64,000 nucleotides of DNA. Source: Ectocarpus siliculosus. Its lineage: Eukaryota > Sar > Phaeophyceae > Ectocarpales > Ectocarpaceae. The notes below the pieces were generated by a model. That model was not told where the DNA came from, ran no database searches, and saw only the letters and a list, made by a program, of their open reading frames with translations. The stretch covers positions 3,959,774 through 4,023,773 of the forward strand of contig FN649740.1 in assembly GCA_000310025.1 (NCBI GenBank). Reading direction: 5' to 3'. This document shows positions 35,501 to 46,926 of this stretch, piece after piece; position 1 is the stretch's first letter, and each line of letters opens with the position of its first letter. Both the position numbers and the translations under genes were made by a program.

Positions 35501-38500
35501 CCATTGACAGAGAGAGAGAGAACAAGGGGAGCGTTTCCAGTTGATCGAAGGAAAGCCTGCTTGATGAAACAAACCCGCCCCGCTCTCCCCATGGCATTCT
35601 TCAATCATTTTTTCGGGCCAGACTTCATCTGACATGGCGTCATATGTCCCGACTTGCCTGCTGTTGTTTCGTGATGTTCAGGCGAAGCGGAGGGTGGAGG
35701 GGAACGTGGATTCGACGAAGATGAGGATCGCCGAGTTCATCGACAGCGACGCCCGTCCGCGCGAGATGTCCGAAAACGCTGCGTCAATATCGAAGGTAGT
35801 TTCCTTCTCGTCATCTTCCGTGAATATTGTTTTGGCACCGTGGCAGTTGCTTATTGCGGTCGCTGCTAAAGGCACGTTTCCCCTTAATCATTGATTTTCG
35901 TCTTCTCCTTTGATCTTTGAGGTATAGAATAGAGCAGAACGTTCGAAGACAAGAACCACGATGCTCTCAATAGCTCATACATTCCAGATCGATATGACGT
36001 CCACCCTCACCCAATCTACATTGCACCGTGTACACGTAGTGTTTCTCTCATGGAACACTCTTCTCGAGGCATCGGTGCTGATGACTTCGGGCTTGCCCTA
36101 GAGACTGTGCTGCGCTGACAACCACGCCAACGATGTTAACAGCATATTCCAACAACGAACCATGATGATGATATCCCACTTCCAAGAAGCTTCGGTGATG
36201 TGAGAGGCGTGACCGCTCGTCCGACGAAAATCGAACAAACTCGAAGATCTACGCTGCAGTAGTAGCTCCTAATAAACTGCCCTCCCCTCAAGGCTTTCTG
36301 CTTTCGCCATGGATTGGATTGTTCGCGTCCCGTCATGCTTTTGCACGATGAAATTTCTTTTGCAAGAGGCGTGTCTTGTGCTTGCCGGTATTTCGTCGAG
36401 TTCTTCATGCCGTAGCGAGGGAAACCGGGGTATTTGAACCCGCGCAAACTCCAGTGGTGGGGAAGTCTCTAACCATCGCGGTCATGTAGACCTTGTTTTT
36501 CTCTCGGCTATGATATCTGCGATCTACATCCCAACAACATATTATACATATATCCAGCCTGTCGTGTTGAAAAGTGGCAAACTTTCAGAGTATTTGTACT
36601 CGTCTGTCCTCCCGGATGTTTTTTTCACCTTCTTGCGCCTGAGGTGGCTGACGCTGCGCATTCTCACCTCATGCTGCAGGGCTTGTGAGTGAATAATGTT
36701 ACAATGAAGTACTTGGATACTCTGGGATGTTACAGCTCATGTTCTCGACTTTGGTTGACTTCTCGGGGATAAAATAATCGTCCATGTAATGGACCCCCCC
36801 GCCCAAAACCCATAAGGCTACCCACGATTGACTGAAACAACAGGAGCTTGCCGGACTCAAGGCACAAGCCGTGGACATCGGAGAGGAGGAAGCCAAGGTA
36901 GACGGGCACACGAGCGGGACTCTCGTCGCTTTGGTGAGAAAGAACAATGACAATCGTATTTCCCGCTGGGGTGGGCGCCCCGACGTGTGCGTAAACCCCG
37001 CTGCCTCGGTATTCATTCGATGAATTCGCAATGATCCTATATTCTCGTTCTGCACAGCATAGTCCGAACTCAAGTCACAACACTACGGGAAAGCCAACTC
37101 AAGCAGGTGCAAGACGTACCAACACAAATAACACACATGCCACGCGTAGTTCAGGACATGGTGCCAGTGGAAATGGCGGTAGCTGATGAGGCCGATTTCA
37201 CCTCATGTGTTGGGGTAATCGGAGGGTATCAGATATGCAACGAGCTTTGGCTACCGTCAGTCAAGTGTGCCCTCGTTGTAGGTTTACTTCGGCAGGTTGG
37301 CTCGCCCAACTAGGCTGAGGCGTTGCCAGAGGATCTTCTCCTTCACCTACGAATTCCTCAACCTACGTTGCACATGGTCTCCGACGAGAAGATGTGACGT
37401 GTGTTTACCGTCAAATACATAAGACCTTCCACAGGGACGATTCCGATCTTGGCTTGGGTGCCCGAAATGCCTACATGGGCCCCGTTACTCTTCGCTTCTC
37501 CTAACGCCACGCCGCCTCTCTTCTCCGCTGCGACGCGCCCCAGGCGGAGAAGGTGATCGTTTCGTTTCAGCCTTATGCTGACCTCTGGAGTTTGGTGGGG
37601 TCGGTCGGTCCGTTCATCACAACCATCATGCGGGCTCCAGTGACGACGCTGAACCCAGAAGAGATTACGGCGGAGCACGCCTCAATCAAGCAGAGGTATG
37701 GCAACACACTTCAGCGTTTCAGTCATTTTTGGTTGTTGTTGTTGCTATTGGTGGTGGTGGTGGCGGTGGTGGCGGCGCCGGCGGCAGTGGTGATGCTTCC
37801 GCAAGCAGGACGATTGTGTCACACCTCTTGCTGGTGAAGAGACGGTGACATGTTGGGTGTCTGCGCGATGCAGAAAGAAGGAAGGCAGGTTGGGTCGAGG
37901 TTGAAACAGGATGCGCTGGGCCTACGCGAGGCGTAGAGCACGAAACAGGGGGCGTGTGGGGGGCTGAGAGGACAATGCCCGAGAAGAGTGCAGTTCAGAG
38001 CTCCGCGAGAGAATGGGGGTACTACAAGACAGCACAGCTAACGTGAACTGTCTCTGCCGTACGCACTTCTCGGGCGGAACAATCGTGCAACGACACAGAG
38101 TGTTCCAAACCGTTGAACGACATACACCGGACTGTGCATCTACGTAGCCGGAGGTTTGGTCTTTACGCACGCTCGTGTACGCACGCACTTGTGCTATCGC
38201 TTTGGGATATCCTATTCCAATCTCACTTAGAGTCGAGTCCCCACACAATCGACATTTGCCTTTCCCTGTACAAGCCGATTTGTCGCTGGTAGTCGAAGTT
38301 CTCATCTCTTGTGAACACAAGCCCTGGTCAAACGCGTACTGTTTCTTCACTGGTTCAATCTTTCGTTCAGATTGGAAGCCCTGATTAAGATCATGGAGGC
38401 GAAGTCCCACGCGAACCCGACCAAAGCCGCGCAAGAGTCGCTGCGCCTCCTGGCTGCCCTGGAGAAGGATATCCCGATCTTGAAGGCTCTCACCAACCCC

Positions 38501-41500
38501 CACCTCAAGGACCGCCACTGGTGGCAGGTAGGCATGCGCGTACCTCCAGGGCAGTGCAGGAGGGTTAAAGGCTCTCTGAGGCTCCAGAGGGTCTAGGTGG
38601 ACGTGTCTCGGTCATAAAGGCTCTCGCCGTTCCGCTGCGCACCTCGGTGACAACCGCAGAAACGTTGGGCATGATTGTTGTGTGTTGAACAGTAGCGGTT
38701 TGGTGTGATCTTTTGGTCTACCGCACACGAGGTTTCAGTGCGCAGCAACACACAATGTGCTGTGCCGAGCGAAGAAGCGTGCCATACGTGCGCAATCGAA
38801 GGCAAGCGGTTTGTTTTGTGCACGTGAGACCGCCAGCAGTCCACCCTGAACGCTGCATGGTAGAATCACTATGTCCGCGTTCCGTGTCGTCCCCGAACAC
38901 CTCCCGAAACGAACATTAATGACGGAGTGAGCGAACACAACCCTATCGTCTGCAACGCAACGTTCGTAGATTTCAGCCTTGGCGGGGGTGACGGTGAGCG
39001 TGGAACATCCCACGACCTTGCAACAACTGAACGAGCTCGACGTGTTGACGGACACCAAGGCCGACGCGATCCTTCGTTTGTCAGAGTGAGTACATCTTCC
39101 TGCGATATTACATACTAACATTGGCCTTGGTGAAGAACGAGTACTCTCGGCTCCATTGCTGTCCATCAATGGCAGAGCCGGGGCTGTTCTTCGCGCGTTC
39201 AAGACGTGGGTGTGAGTATTGCTACGGTATCCTTACGTTCTTTGCTCCTCAAACCTCTGCAAATCAACAAACCTATGGTTGCGATCACGTCAATCCAAAC
39301 AACCTGAACATGTAGGAAGATCTCATCACCAAACGATTTGTGAAGTTACGTCGACCACACAAATGATCATTTTTAACATGCTGAACAGTGACGCCGACGC
39401 GGAGCATGCTCTGGAGACGAGCACGGCCGAGGTTGACCGCTTCGTCAGTGAAGAGGCAGTGCTGCGGATATCGCTCGTAAAGGGCTCCGGCGACGGTGAA
39501 GATGGTGCCGGTGTCGAAAAGAAGAGCCCCGCCGCCGACGTTGAACCAGAAGGAAAAAATGGAAGAGGGGCTGCAGGGGCGGCAGAGGAAGGGAAGCAAT
39601 CGGGCGTTGTGGTTGAGAGGATCGACGAGGACCACCTCAAGAGAATACTCGGGCAGGTGCGGTTGTGCGCGGTGTTCGTGTGCGTTGTTGCAGATGCGTA
39701 AGCCAACGGGCTTCCGCTTGACTTCGCTTGCTAGATGAGCACCCAAATCCTCTACGTGTAGAACATACTGCGACAATCGGTGCCAATCCCTGCTTGTAGC
39801 CCGAAAGAGGGGCTGACTGACTCCACAATGTCCTCCGCGATGCGCAAGCAAAGCCTGGCAAGCAATGAGGTTCACCGTATCGCCGCCAATTCACTCATCC
39901 TCACCCAGCACCGACATACATAATTTGCGTGCCCTCTCGCGTCATTATATTCTTCTCGGCCGGCTCGATGGGTCTGAATATTGCCAGGTCGATCGCTGGC
40001 GCAAGGTCATCTCCGACATCAGACTGACTGATGCTGCGAAAGCGGTTGCTTCTACTGATGCCGCCGCCGCCGCAGCAGCGACGGAAGGGTCCGAACAGAG
40101 CGAAGGGTGGGCATCGCCCGGAGTAGTCGAAGCCCTAGACACGTAAGTTTGTCGTCGTGATCCACGTGTATGCACCGATCCGAAGATATTCAACCTACGG
40201 TGAAAAAAGTGGCAGTTCCAGTATTTTGGGTTTCGCGGAGGAACCCGGTTGAATGTGCAAGAAGCCATAAGCATACCATCATTCCGACGGCGAGGGCGAC
40301 GACATAATTTAACATCTACAACACCGACAATAACAACTACTACTACAGCGAACACCGAAAGCGAATTACTAGTGGGCGGTTCGATCACCAGAAACGGGCA
40401 CTTGGAAAGACAGTGCCCGCGTGAAGAGCACCCCTAACGTTGGTTGAACTCACTCCCACCCTATACGGTCAGACCGGATCTCGCCTCAGTCGCTGAACCC
40501 TTGGTGCAAGCTCGTTCTTGCGCCGAAAACTTAATTTGCGCACTAGCAATACTTTCCTCTCACATCCTAGAGCACCGATAATGCCCGCTCCCCACGAATG
40601 AATCTACCCCCCCCCCTCCGGTGTTCGCCCCCCCCTGGGTGTTTGCCATCGGGGTTGGGTTTTCATCGCTTGGCAACGACGTTGTAAAACAAGCCGCCCC
40701 CCCCGGTGTTTGCCATCGGGGTTGGGTTTTCGTCGCTTGGCGGCGATGTTGTGAAACAAGCCGATTCACTTCGTGGGCTCGGCGACCAGGTTACCGCTTT
40801 TTTATTTTCCTTTGTTTTTTTTATTGCGGTAACCATGAATGGTGGTCGAGTATATTATGTTGTGCAGGGTGGAGAACCCTCACTCCGTGCAAAGGGGATG
40901 ATCGCACGTTGTGTTAAATTGGTCAAACACCCTCGAGGCAGTTACACAGAGCTTACAACTGTCTCTGGAAGTGAACGCACCAGAAAATATACTACGTCAT
41001 ACGCAGCTGCCATCCGTACGCAAGGAAGTAAACACAAGATGCCGAACACCCTTAGCGGGATGCAGCGCACCCTTCATGCGACTCGCCGAATACCTCATGG
41101 CGCTTCGCGCTTGGTTATGTGAGAGCCTGGTCCGGTGAGAACCCGGCGTGCTCCGTCCCGGCTTTGTAGGGGTGTGAGGTCAATGGTGTAACGATTACGG
41201 CATGCATGACTATGAGTACACCCCCCCCCCCGGTGTTCGCCATCGGGGTATGGGATTTCGTCGGTTGGCAACGACGTTGTAAAGCAAGCCGCTGCCCCCA
41301 GTGTTCGCCTTCGGTGTTGGGTTTTCGTCGCTTGGCAGCGATGTTGAAAAACAAGCCGATCATGTCGTGAGCTCGGCAACCAGGTTACGGCTTTTTTTGC
41401 CTCTGGTTTCTTTTTGCGGTAACCATGAATGATGATCGAGTAGATTATGTTCTGCACGGTCGAGAACCCTCACTCCGCGCAATAGGGGTATTCGCACCAC

Positions 41501-43523
41501 GTTGTGTAATGTTGGTCAAGCAGTTACGCAGTTCGTATTGCTGTCTCTGGAAGTGCAAGCACCAGAAAATATAGTAAGTCATACGCAGCTGTCATCCGTA
41601 CACAAGGAAGTAAGCACAAGATGCCGAACGCCCTTGGCAGGATGCAGCGCACCCTTCATGCGACTCACCGAATATCTCACGGTGCTTCGCGGTTGGTGAT
41701 GTGAGAGCGTGGTCCGGTGAGGTCAATGGTCTAACGACTGCGGCATGCACGATTATGAGTACACCCCCCCCCTCCCCCACGAATAAATCTGGGGTACCAC
41801 GGGATGCCTTCTTCCCCTTTCCCATCACTCGTTCTCTCACTGAACGGGTGTGGCAGGGCTCTGTCAGACTTGACTCTGGTGGGTGAAGGGATGCTCAAGT
41901 GCGCCGAGCTCGTGGTAGACATTGAGACACAGCTAGACGAGACCACGGGAGATGAAGTGGATCGAGAGGAGTTGCTCAAGGACGCCGTCAAAAGGTAAAG
42001 AAATACACGTACACCAGTTGCACTCGAGTGAGTGAAAATAGTCTTAATGAGTTTCATGAATACGAGTATGTAGCTTGCATCCGAAAGAGTGTTGTCGTAT
42101 TGCCGCTTGCTTGCTGGCATCTCTCTCCCTAATACACTCTCGAACCTGAAGATAACAGCACCGTCAGGACTTCCGAAAAGTCTTCCAATAATCAGCCAAC
42201 CGTGAACGACCCCGGAAACGAACCAACGAACCCACCGATCACCCCACCCGCCCACCGAGGCGGCCTATTCTTCGGATATCGGGTTGATGTCGTGGCGGAG
42301 GGGAGGGATTTGCCCAACAATTTCCATTTTTTTGGCAACCCGTTGTATCACATGAACTTTCTACTGTAACCGGTTCAACACGTGCATCTCACGTGCAGGG
42401 CCCTCATCTTGCCCGCGTTAACACAATATTTTGTTGATGTATATCGACCGCATTGCGTCGCCAGTCGCCAGTGCTTTCTCTTCGGTCCCATGTGGAAAGT
42501 GTTTCCTGGGCACGCTTTTGCCCCCCCCCGCCCCCCGGCGAACAGAATCTAAGGAAAGAATCCAAGGATAAGGAGGGTCTAGAAGTGTACGGAATGTTGA
42601 AAGAAGGAATAGGGTTCAAGGATTACCTACATGGACCAATGGATGCAGGGACAAAGCTTAAGGTCAAATTCAGGACCGGGGACATAGGCCTTCGCGAACG
42701 TCGACGAAGACATAGGACGGTAGACGACGAAGACGACAAGTTGAAATGTGATTGCGGCTTCGAATGCGAAGACAGTGTTCATGTAGTCGCGGAATGTCCG
42801 TGGTACGAAAAGGAGAGGGAAGTGTACATGACTGAGCTGGAAAAAATACAAGGGACGTACAGGGAGATGTTTGAGGCATGGAATAGGGAGGAGAGGACGG
42901 TAGCGGTACTGGGGAGTAGAAAGTGGTTTGAAAAGGCGGGAAGGGACATCGTTAGGATAGACAAACTAGGGAAGACATTTTTGAGCCACCTTTGGCAAAG
43001 TAGGAAGGAACGATTGGCCATCGGTGATCGGTCCTGTGGGAACAATGCTCCGTCCTCTCAATGGTCTAACCGCTAAGGCATGCAAAACATAAGAGTACGC
43101 CCCCCCCCCCCCCCCCCCCCCCCCCCCTTCCCCCTTTCCCCCTTCTTCCCCCCTTTTTTTTTCTCCTTTTTTCCCTCCCCCCCTCCCCCCCCCCCTTTTC
43201 CNNNNNNNNNNNNNNNNNNNNNNNNNNNNNNNNNNNNNNNNNNNNNNNNNNNNNNNNNNNNNNNNNNNNNNNNNNNNNNNNNNNNNNNNNNNNNNNNNNN
43301 NCCCCCCCCCCCCCCCCCCCCCCCGGCGAGGACCCGTGGTCCACATGCTACAACCATGGTATGTAGACATTTTGACCATCACCTCTACCCCACCCCCATA
43401 TCGCATGAAACGCGAAACAGGTGGCGGGATTTTCTGATGGCTCATTGCGGGCAGAGTCTCAAGGACCTCGTCGGGGACGTGGAGAAAGAGAGGGTACATC
43501 TAGACGAAGTATTGGATTCGTAA
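26561..43523 (+). CDS. Dynein heavy-chain tail/linker protein without visible motor
   Basis: Exons: 26561-27452, 27916-28132, 28606-28812, 29245-29527, 29993-30091, 30523-30642, (unresolved), 32043-32124, (unresolved), 32656-32884, (unresolved), 33525-33700, 34061-34217, 34728-34794, 35244-35360, 35682-35795, 36844-36897, 37544-37695, 38371-38527, 38970-39085, 39389-39656, 39988-40142, 41857-41994, 43421-43523 (TAA). From 33525 to the stop the phases agree at every junction. DHC_N1-like: LDAGQRDRLG, VNVMTASILRGMVETAI, RIYRPFESLL. DHC_N2-like: DIGEEEAK, SFQPYADLWSLV, then LTNPHLKDRHWWQ (the dynein RHW block) and TLQQLNELDVL. The sum is about 1300 residues against more than 4000 for a full chain. 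No P-loop or AAA+ exon follows. Exon 39389-39656 has a Gly/Glu-rich insertion. The 100-N gap falls before the last exon. Dynein identity is strong; completeness is open. Confidence 0.8.
30643..32042 (+). other. Unresolved interval inside the dynein-tail gene
   Basis: At least one exon is needed here to correct the phase between 30642 and 32043. A Ser/Asp-rich plus frame at 30922-31374 has no dynein look. A direct repeat with 36-bp period lies at 31727-31791 (unit beginning TTCACCTACATACACCACC). Confidence 0.4.
36136..36490 (-). mobile_element. Possible tRNA-derived SINE in a dynein-gene intron
   Basis: Read on the minus strand from 36490, the sequence resembles a degraded tRNA head: GATGGTTAGAGAC (A-box-like, about 36470-36482), then about 35 bp later GGGTTCAAATACCCC (B-box-like with one extra base, about 36427-36441). 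The rest, to about 36136, is non-coding. No cloverleaf closes, so it is not a functional tRNA. Weaker than the SINE at 62400-62772. Confidence 0.3.
40610..41225 (+). repeat. C-rich dispersed repeat, copy A
   Basis: Starts after a C-run with GGTGTTCGCCCCC / GTTTGCCATCGGGGTTGGG and continues through AACAAGCCGATTCACTTCG and GCGGTAACCATGAATGG. It ends in CAATGGTGTAACGATTACGGC ahead of GAGTACACCCCCC. The opening module is itself duplicated (40617-40700 and 40700-40760). Copies follow at 41225-41770 and inverted at 49733-50290. Non-coding; short frames in it are incidental. It sits in the intron before dynein-tail exon 41857-41994. Confidence 0.75.
41225..41770 (+). repeat. C-rich dispersed repeat, copy B (tandem to A)
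   Basis: Directly follows copy A and has the same order of blocks: C-run, GGTGTTCGCCATCGGGGTA, AACAAGCCGATCATG, GCGGTAACCATGAATG, TTTCTGGAAGTG-type middle, then GGTCTAACGACTGCGGCATG and GAGTACACCCCCC. It is slightly shorter than copy A, with a small deletion near its 3' end (the block with CTTTGTAGGGGTG is missing). Confidence 0.75.
42545..43076 (+). pseudogene. 3' end of a non-LTR retrotransposon (LINE) ORF2
   Basis: An open frame of about 175 residues resembling the C-terminal tail after the reverse transcriptase of LINEs. It has an Arg-rich RERRRRHRTVDDEDDK, then KCDCGFECEDSVHVVAECP, a C-x-C...H...C knuckle typical of these tails, and a helical end. The RT and endonuclease domains are absent, so it is a 5'-truncated copy, as usual for LINEs. 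It ends at TAA 43076, within CAATGGTCTAACCGC, the same tail as the C-rich repeat family, then GAGTACGCCCCCC and the gap. It lies in the intron before the last dynein-tail exon. Confidence 0.65.
43100..43325. other. Poly-C tract and 100-N assembly gap
   Basis: C-rich runs at about 43099-43201 and 43302-43324 flank Ns at 43202-43301. The round number suggests a gap of unknown true size. Proline-only or glycine-only frames across it are artefacts of the homopolymer. Confidence 0.95.
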
Positions 43524-45149
43524 TGTGATGTGGCGACGATCAGATCAGACGCCACCTCATGCTTTCCTGAGGGTGTCAATGTGTAGTGTGTAGCCCGTTC
43601 TCTTGCAGAACAGAGGGATGTGAAATTCGCTTAAGAATACTGTAGAAAGCGCCGTTTCTGGGCAGAAAAATGTGCTACAATACGTTAGCCAAATTTGAGA
43701 TAATGTTGGAGTTGGAAACCTTTCGGGCAACGAGGCTGCCACCACTGCGTATGTGGTTGCGGTTACGCCAGAAAGCAGTGCAACCGGTCTCATGAAAGGT
43801 AGTTTCAGAAAGTGCGATCGGGACAGAGTTTTGGATACCGACGCGCGTGATTATGCAGTACCTCAATAACACCAACGCTTCCCCTTTGGTCGGAGAAGCG
43901 ATTGTCCAATATGATCTTAAACCTGCCACGGCTGAATTCTTGAAGGTCAGGAACAGGAACATATCGTGGGGCACAGTTCGGCGAAGGGCCGTATCGATCA
44001 CCTACGGTTTAGTAGGCGGTTGTGGCCACAGCTCTTGTAGGCCTCAAACAGACACGCCGAGAACAGATCCGGAGCCCTGATGAACAGACACATAAAGTAG
44101 TGTTGGGCCTGAACCGACGGCGTTTTCTCAGATCTGATGGATCCGTTTCTTGTCGCACGGCGGTTTCTCCCAGACGAGATTCAATTTCAACGATACTCGA
44201 TGTAGAGTGGTGCCTTCTTTCGAGTGCTCGCCTTGCCCATATGCACCGAGTATTGGACAACGTGCCGATTCTCCGAGTTACTGCATCAGGCTAAACATTC
44301 GCCACAGCCTCCTCCAGACCGCACTGGAAAGAGGATACCGATGTCGACGACAGAAGGACAACGGAGTATTGCTGACGATACACACATGCAAAATGTGTTC
44401 CAAGTCCGTTGTTGTCGAGTTCGCCGTGAAGTGGAAACCGAAAGGGAAAGGGTTCTCGACTGTAGACTATTCCGCGCGCGCTTGGTAGTGCTCTGCAAAT
44501 ATCAAGTTTCCCAATAAGCCTTTGCTGACACCGGGATCGTAACATGTTTTACCGATACCGCACAAAAATGCTTCCAGAACACATTAACTGTGTTCCCTCG
44601 GCTGTCAGCTGCCGTGCAAGCCCTTTGTCGGCCCAATGTTAAGGGAGGTTGTGGAGATACGGCCAAATCCGATGTCGCAGCACCACCTGGGCGGTGTCGT
44701 ACATACGCCATATTACGATATCGCGCGAAACGTTTCCGAAATAGCTTCAGTGGACACGAAACCTGCTGGCAGACCCTGTTGACATGTGCGGCTGCTGCAG
44801 CTGCTGCGGAGGACGAGTCAATACGCAAGCGCACGATGAGCCCTTAGGCTTCCGGTGCAGAATGCGATGCTGACTTTCTACTCGCAGACAACTGGTCGAA
44901 GAGTTCCGGTGCAGAATGCGATGCTGACTTTCTACTCTAAGGTAACTGGTCGAAGAGACTCTACTCCTACAGCGAATCGATTGATTACCGTGTGGAAAGT
45001 TGAAGCTTGAGCGTGCTTGACTTTGCGTGTGGGCCCGTCCGTTCTTGGACCTCTTTCGGGACCTGAAGGACAACCGGAAAGGCATTAATTACGTAAGGTC
45101 TACTTCGGAATAAAGCCGAATCTGCTCTGGCATGGACACTAAGAGTGAA
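43524..45149. other. Spacer after the dynein-tail gene
   Basis: No recognisable gene on either strand and no dynein motor motif. A direct tandem duplication with 54-bp period lies at 44850-44957. Confidence 0.45.
44850..44957. repeat. 54-bp tandem duplication
   Basis: Two adjacent units starting TTCCGGTGCAGAATGCGATG at 44850 and 44904, each ending ACTGGTCGAAGAG. They differ at a few positions near the middle (CGCAGACA against TAAGGTA). Confidence 0.85.
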
Positions 45150-45399
45150 AATTGACACGCCCGTTTCCGTTAAGCCCTGAAAATACCGAAAGGTTCAAAT
45201 TTGCGCTGAACTGTCACGTTGTTCTTGAGCACTTTCTTTTCTTCAACAGCAGTGTCGTGTTTCAAAATATGGAGAGTATTTGGCGTCAGAAACATACACA
45301 TGAGTTCCCCCTACGAGGAAGTCACTTCCAAGGCGCAAATGAACCAGACATGTTTCACCGATGACCCCAAGTTTTTATTCTTGCTTCTGATGTGATCCA

Positions 45400-46370
45400 A
45401 ACCTTGGAGACATGTGTGTGGGACTGTGGACTCGGTTCACACTGGGACTTCGGACATAGGTATTCCTGGATATGATTTTCAAGAAAATGAATGAAATTTA
45501 TTTGGTGTGCTCACGGCAGTGAACCAAATCTTTGTCCCCGTTCAATATTCTATTTTTCAATTGTGCTCCAACGAGGGGAGCATGTGTGTGGAAGTTGGGT
45601 CTCGGGGTCACAACGGGATCTGAACCCAGGATACCTAAGGTAGACATGAATGTCATCGAAATGAAATGTTGTGAATTTTTCATTGTGAAATCAGCAGTGA
45701 AACCGATTGCTTGAGTCAGTCAGGACTTGGTTTCACACCAGGAATTCGGACGTGGATATCCCTGGATATGCTTGAAAACGATTGGAGTGCAAAATTGTCA
45801 CGGTTTGTCACGAAGGTGAACCAGGCCTTTGGTAATGTGTTGATGCAATTGTGATGAGAGAGTCGGGACACGGGTTCACGTCGGGGGGACACAGAAAACC
45901 ATGAACATGATGATGGAAGGAATGAAATTTTTCATGTAGGAGACGACAGTGAAACCGATTGTTGGGGGTAGTCGGGACGCCGGACTTGGGAAACCTAAAA
46001 CCCTGCCTATCAATGTCGTGGGTAGAATGAAGAAATTCACGATGGCTACTTCCGTGGAGCCCAATATCTTTAATGGCCCATACCATTTTCGGGTGAGATA
46101 TCACATCATTCTCGAAAATTTCACACCAATCTCTTCAACAGCGTGTGTTACTGAAACCGCCGATTTCAGGTGCATAGTGATTTCCTCGACGAGGCAGCCT
46201 CTCTGCAGCTGATAATGCAACATGTACCATTACGCAACGCCACCCCGTGGTATCATGCTTTTGATGCGATCCCAACCAGGGAGGCATGCGTGTCGGAGTC
46301 GGGGCCCGGTATGACGTTGGGACTTAGGACACCGAAAACCCTGACTATGGAAAGATTTTCAAGGTCAACG
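45400..46370 (+). repeat. Degenerate satellite-like array (about six units)
   Basis: Diverged units recur with irregular spacing of about 110-320 bp, near 45408, 45572, 45717, 45851, 45966 and 46282. Shared blocks in order: CATGTGTGTGGGA-like, GTCGGG(A/G)C, GGACTTSGGA, then ATACCTGG or AAACCCTG with (T)ATGAATGTC, AATGAAATTTTTCA, and CAGTGAAACCGATTG. Units share order but only partial identity. Frames through them are short and unrelated, so it is not a coding repeat. It may be an old tandem array or the remains of one longer repeated element. Confidence 0.55.
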
Positions 46371-46926
46371 TGGATGACGACCTCGAACGCTCCTTTGTGC
46401 GATGTGGCAATTAATTCAAGCTGTAACATACATGCAAATGATGCCTGCTCTTGTCTCGTCGACGCAGACGTAGCGCATGCCAGATCGACTACGGCACGTC
46501 AACAACCACCAAACCGATACGAGGGGAGGGTTGGCAGGGAGAAGGATCGGGGGGGACGCACCACGAATCATGGCAAGGAAAACAATTTACGTCATCTCCA
46601 GCGATAGTTCCCGTGCCAGGTGCAGTCGCCGCGGTGCCCCCCCCGCCTTCTGTTCCCGAAACGTCACCAAACTGGATTCTCGCGCGCAGCCCTTCATTCT
46701 CCTCCTGTAGCTTATCCAGGGATGGCTACCCCCGGTTCGGCCATGCTTTACGTCGGCCTTCTTGCCGTACGAGCTCCAGAAGAAGTTCGTGATCACACAC
46801 ACACGACACGTGATCACACACACACACGATAAACCGCGGTCGTTCCGAAATTAACACGTCTCCAAACATAATACCACCCACGCTGCCGTTCCGGAAGTGA
46901 CGCGGCCCTTCACACAAGTTGTTAGC

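Noticed and set aside
37730-37800. Coding Val/Ala-rich stretch after the dynein exon at 37695
   Set aside because: It is a GTT/GGT microsatellite beyond a clear donor (GTATGG).
43066-43523. Long Pro-rich (plus) or Gly/Lys-rich (minus) proteins across the gap
   Set aside because: They are translations of C- or G-runs and Ns.
45400-46370. CRISPR-like array
   Set aside because: Units are long, diverged and unevenly spaced, and the DNA is eukaryotic.
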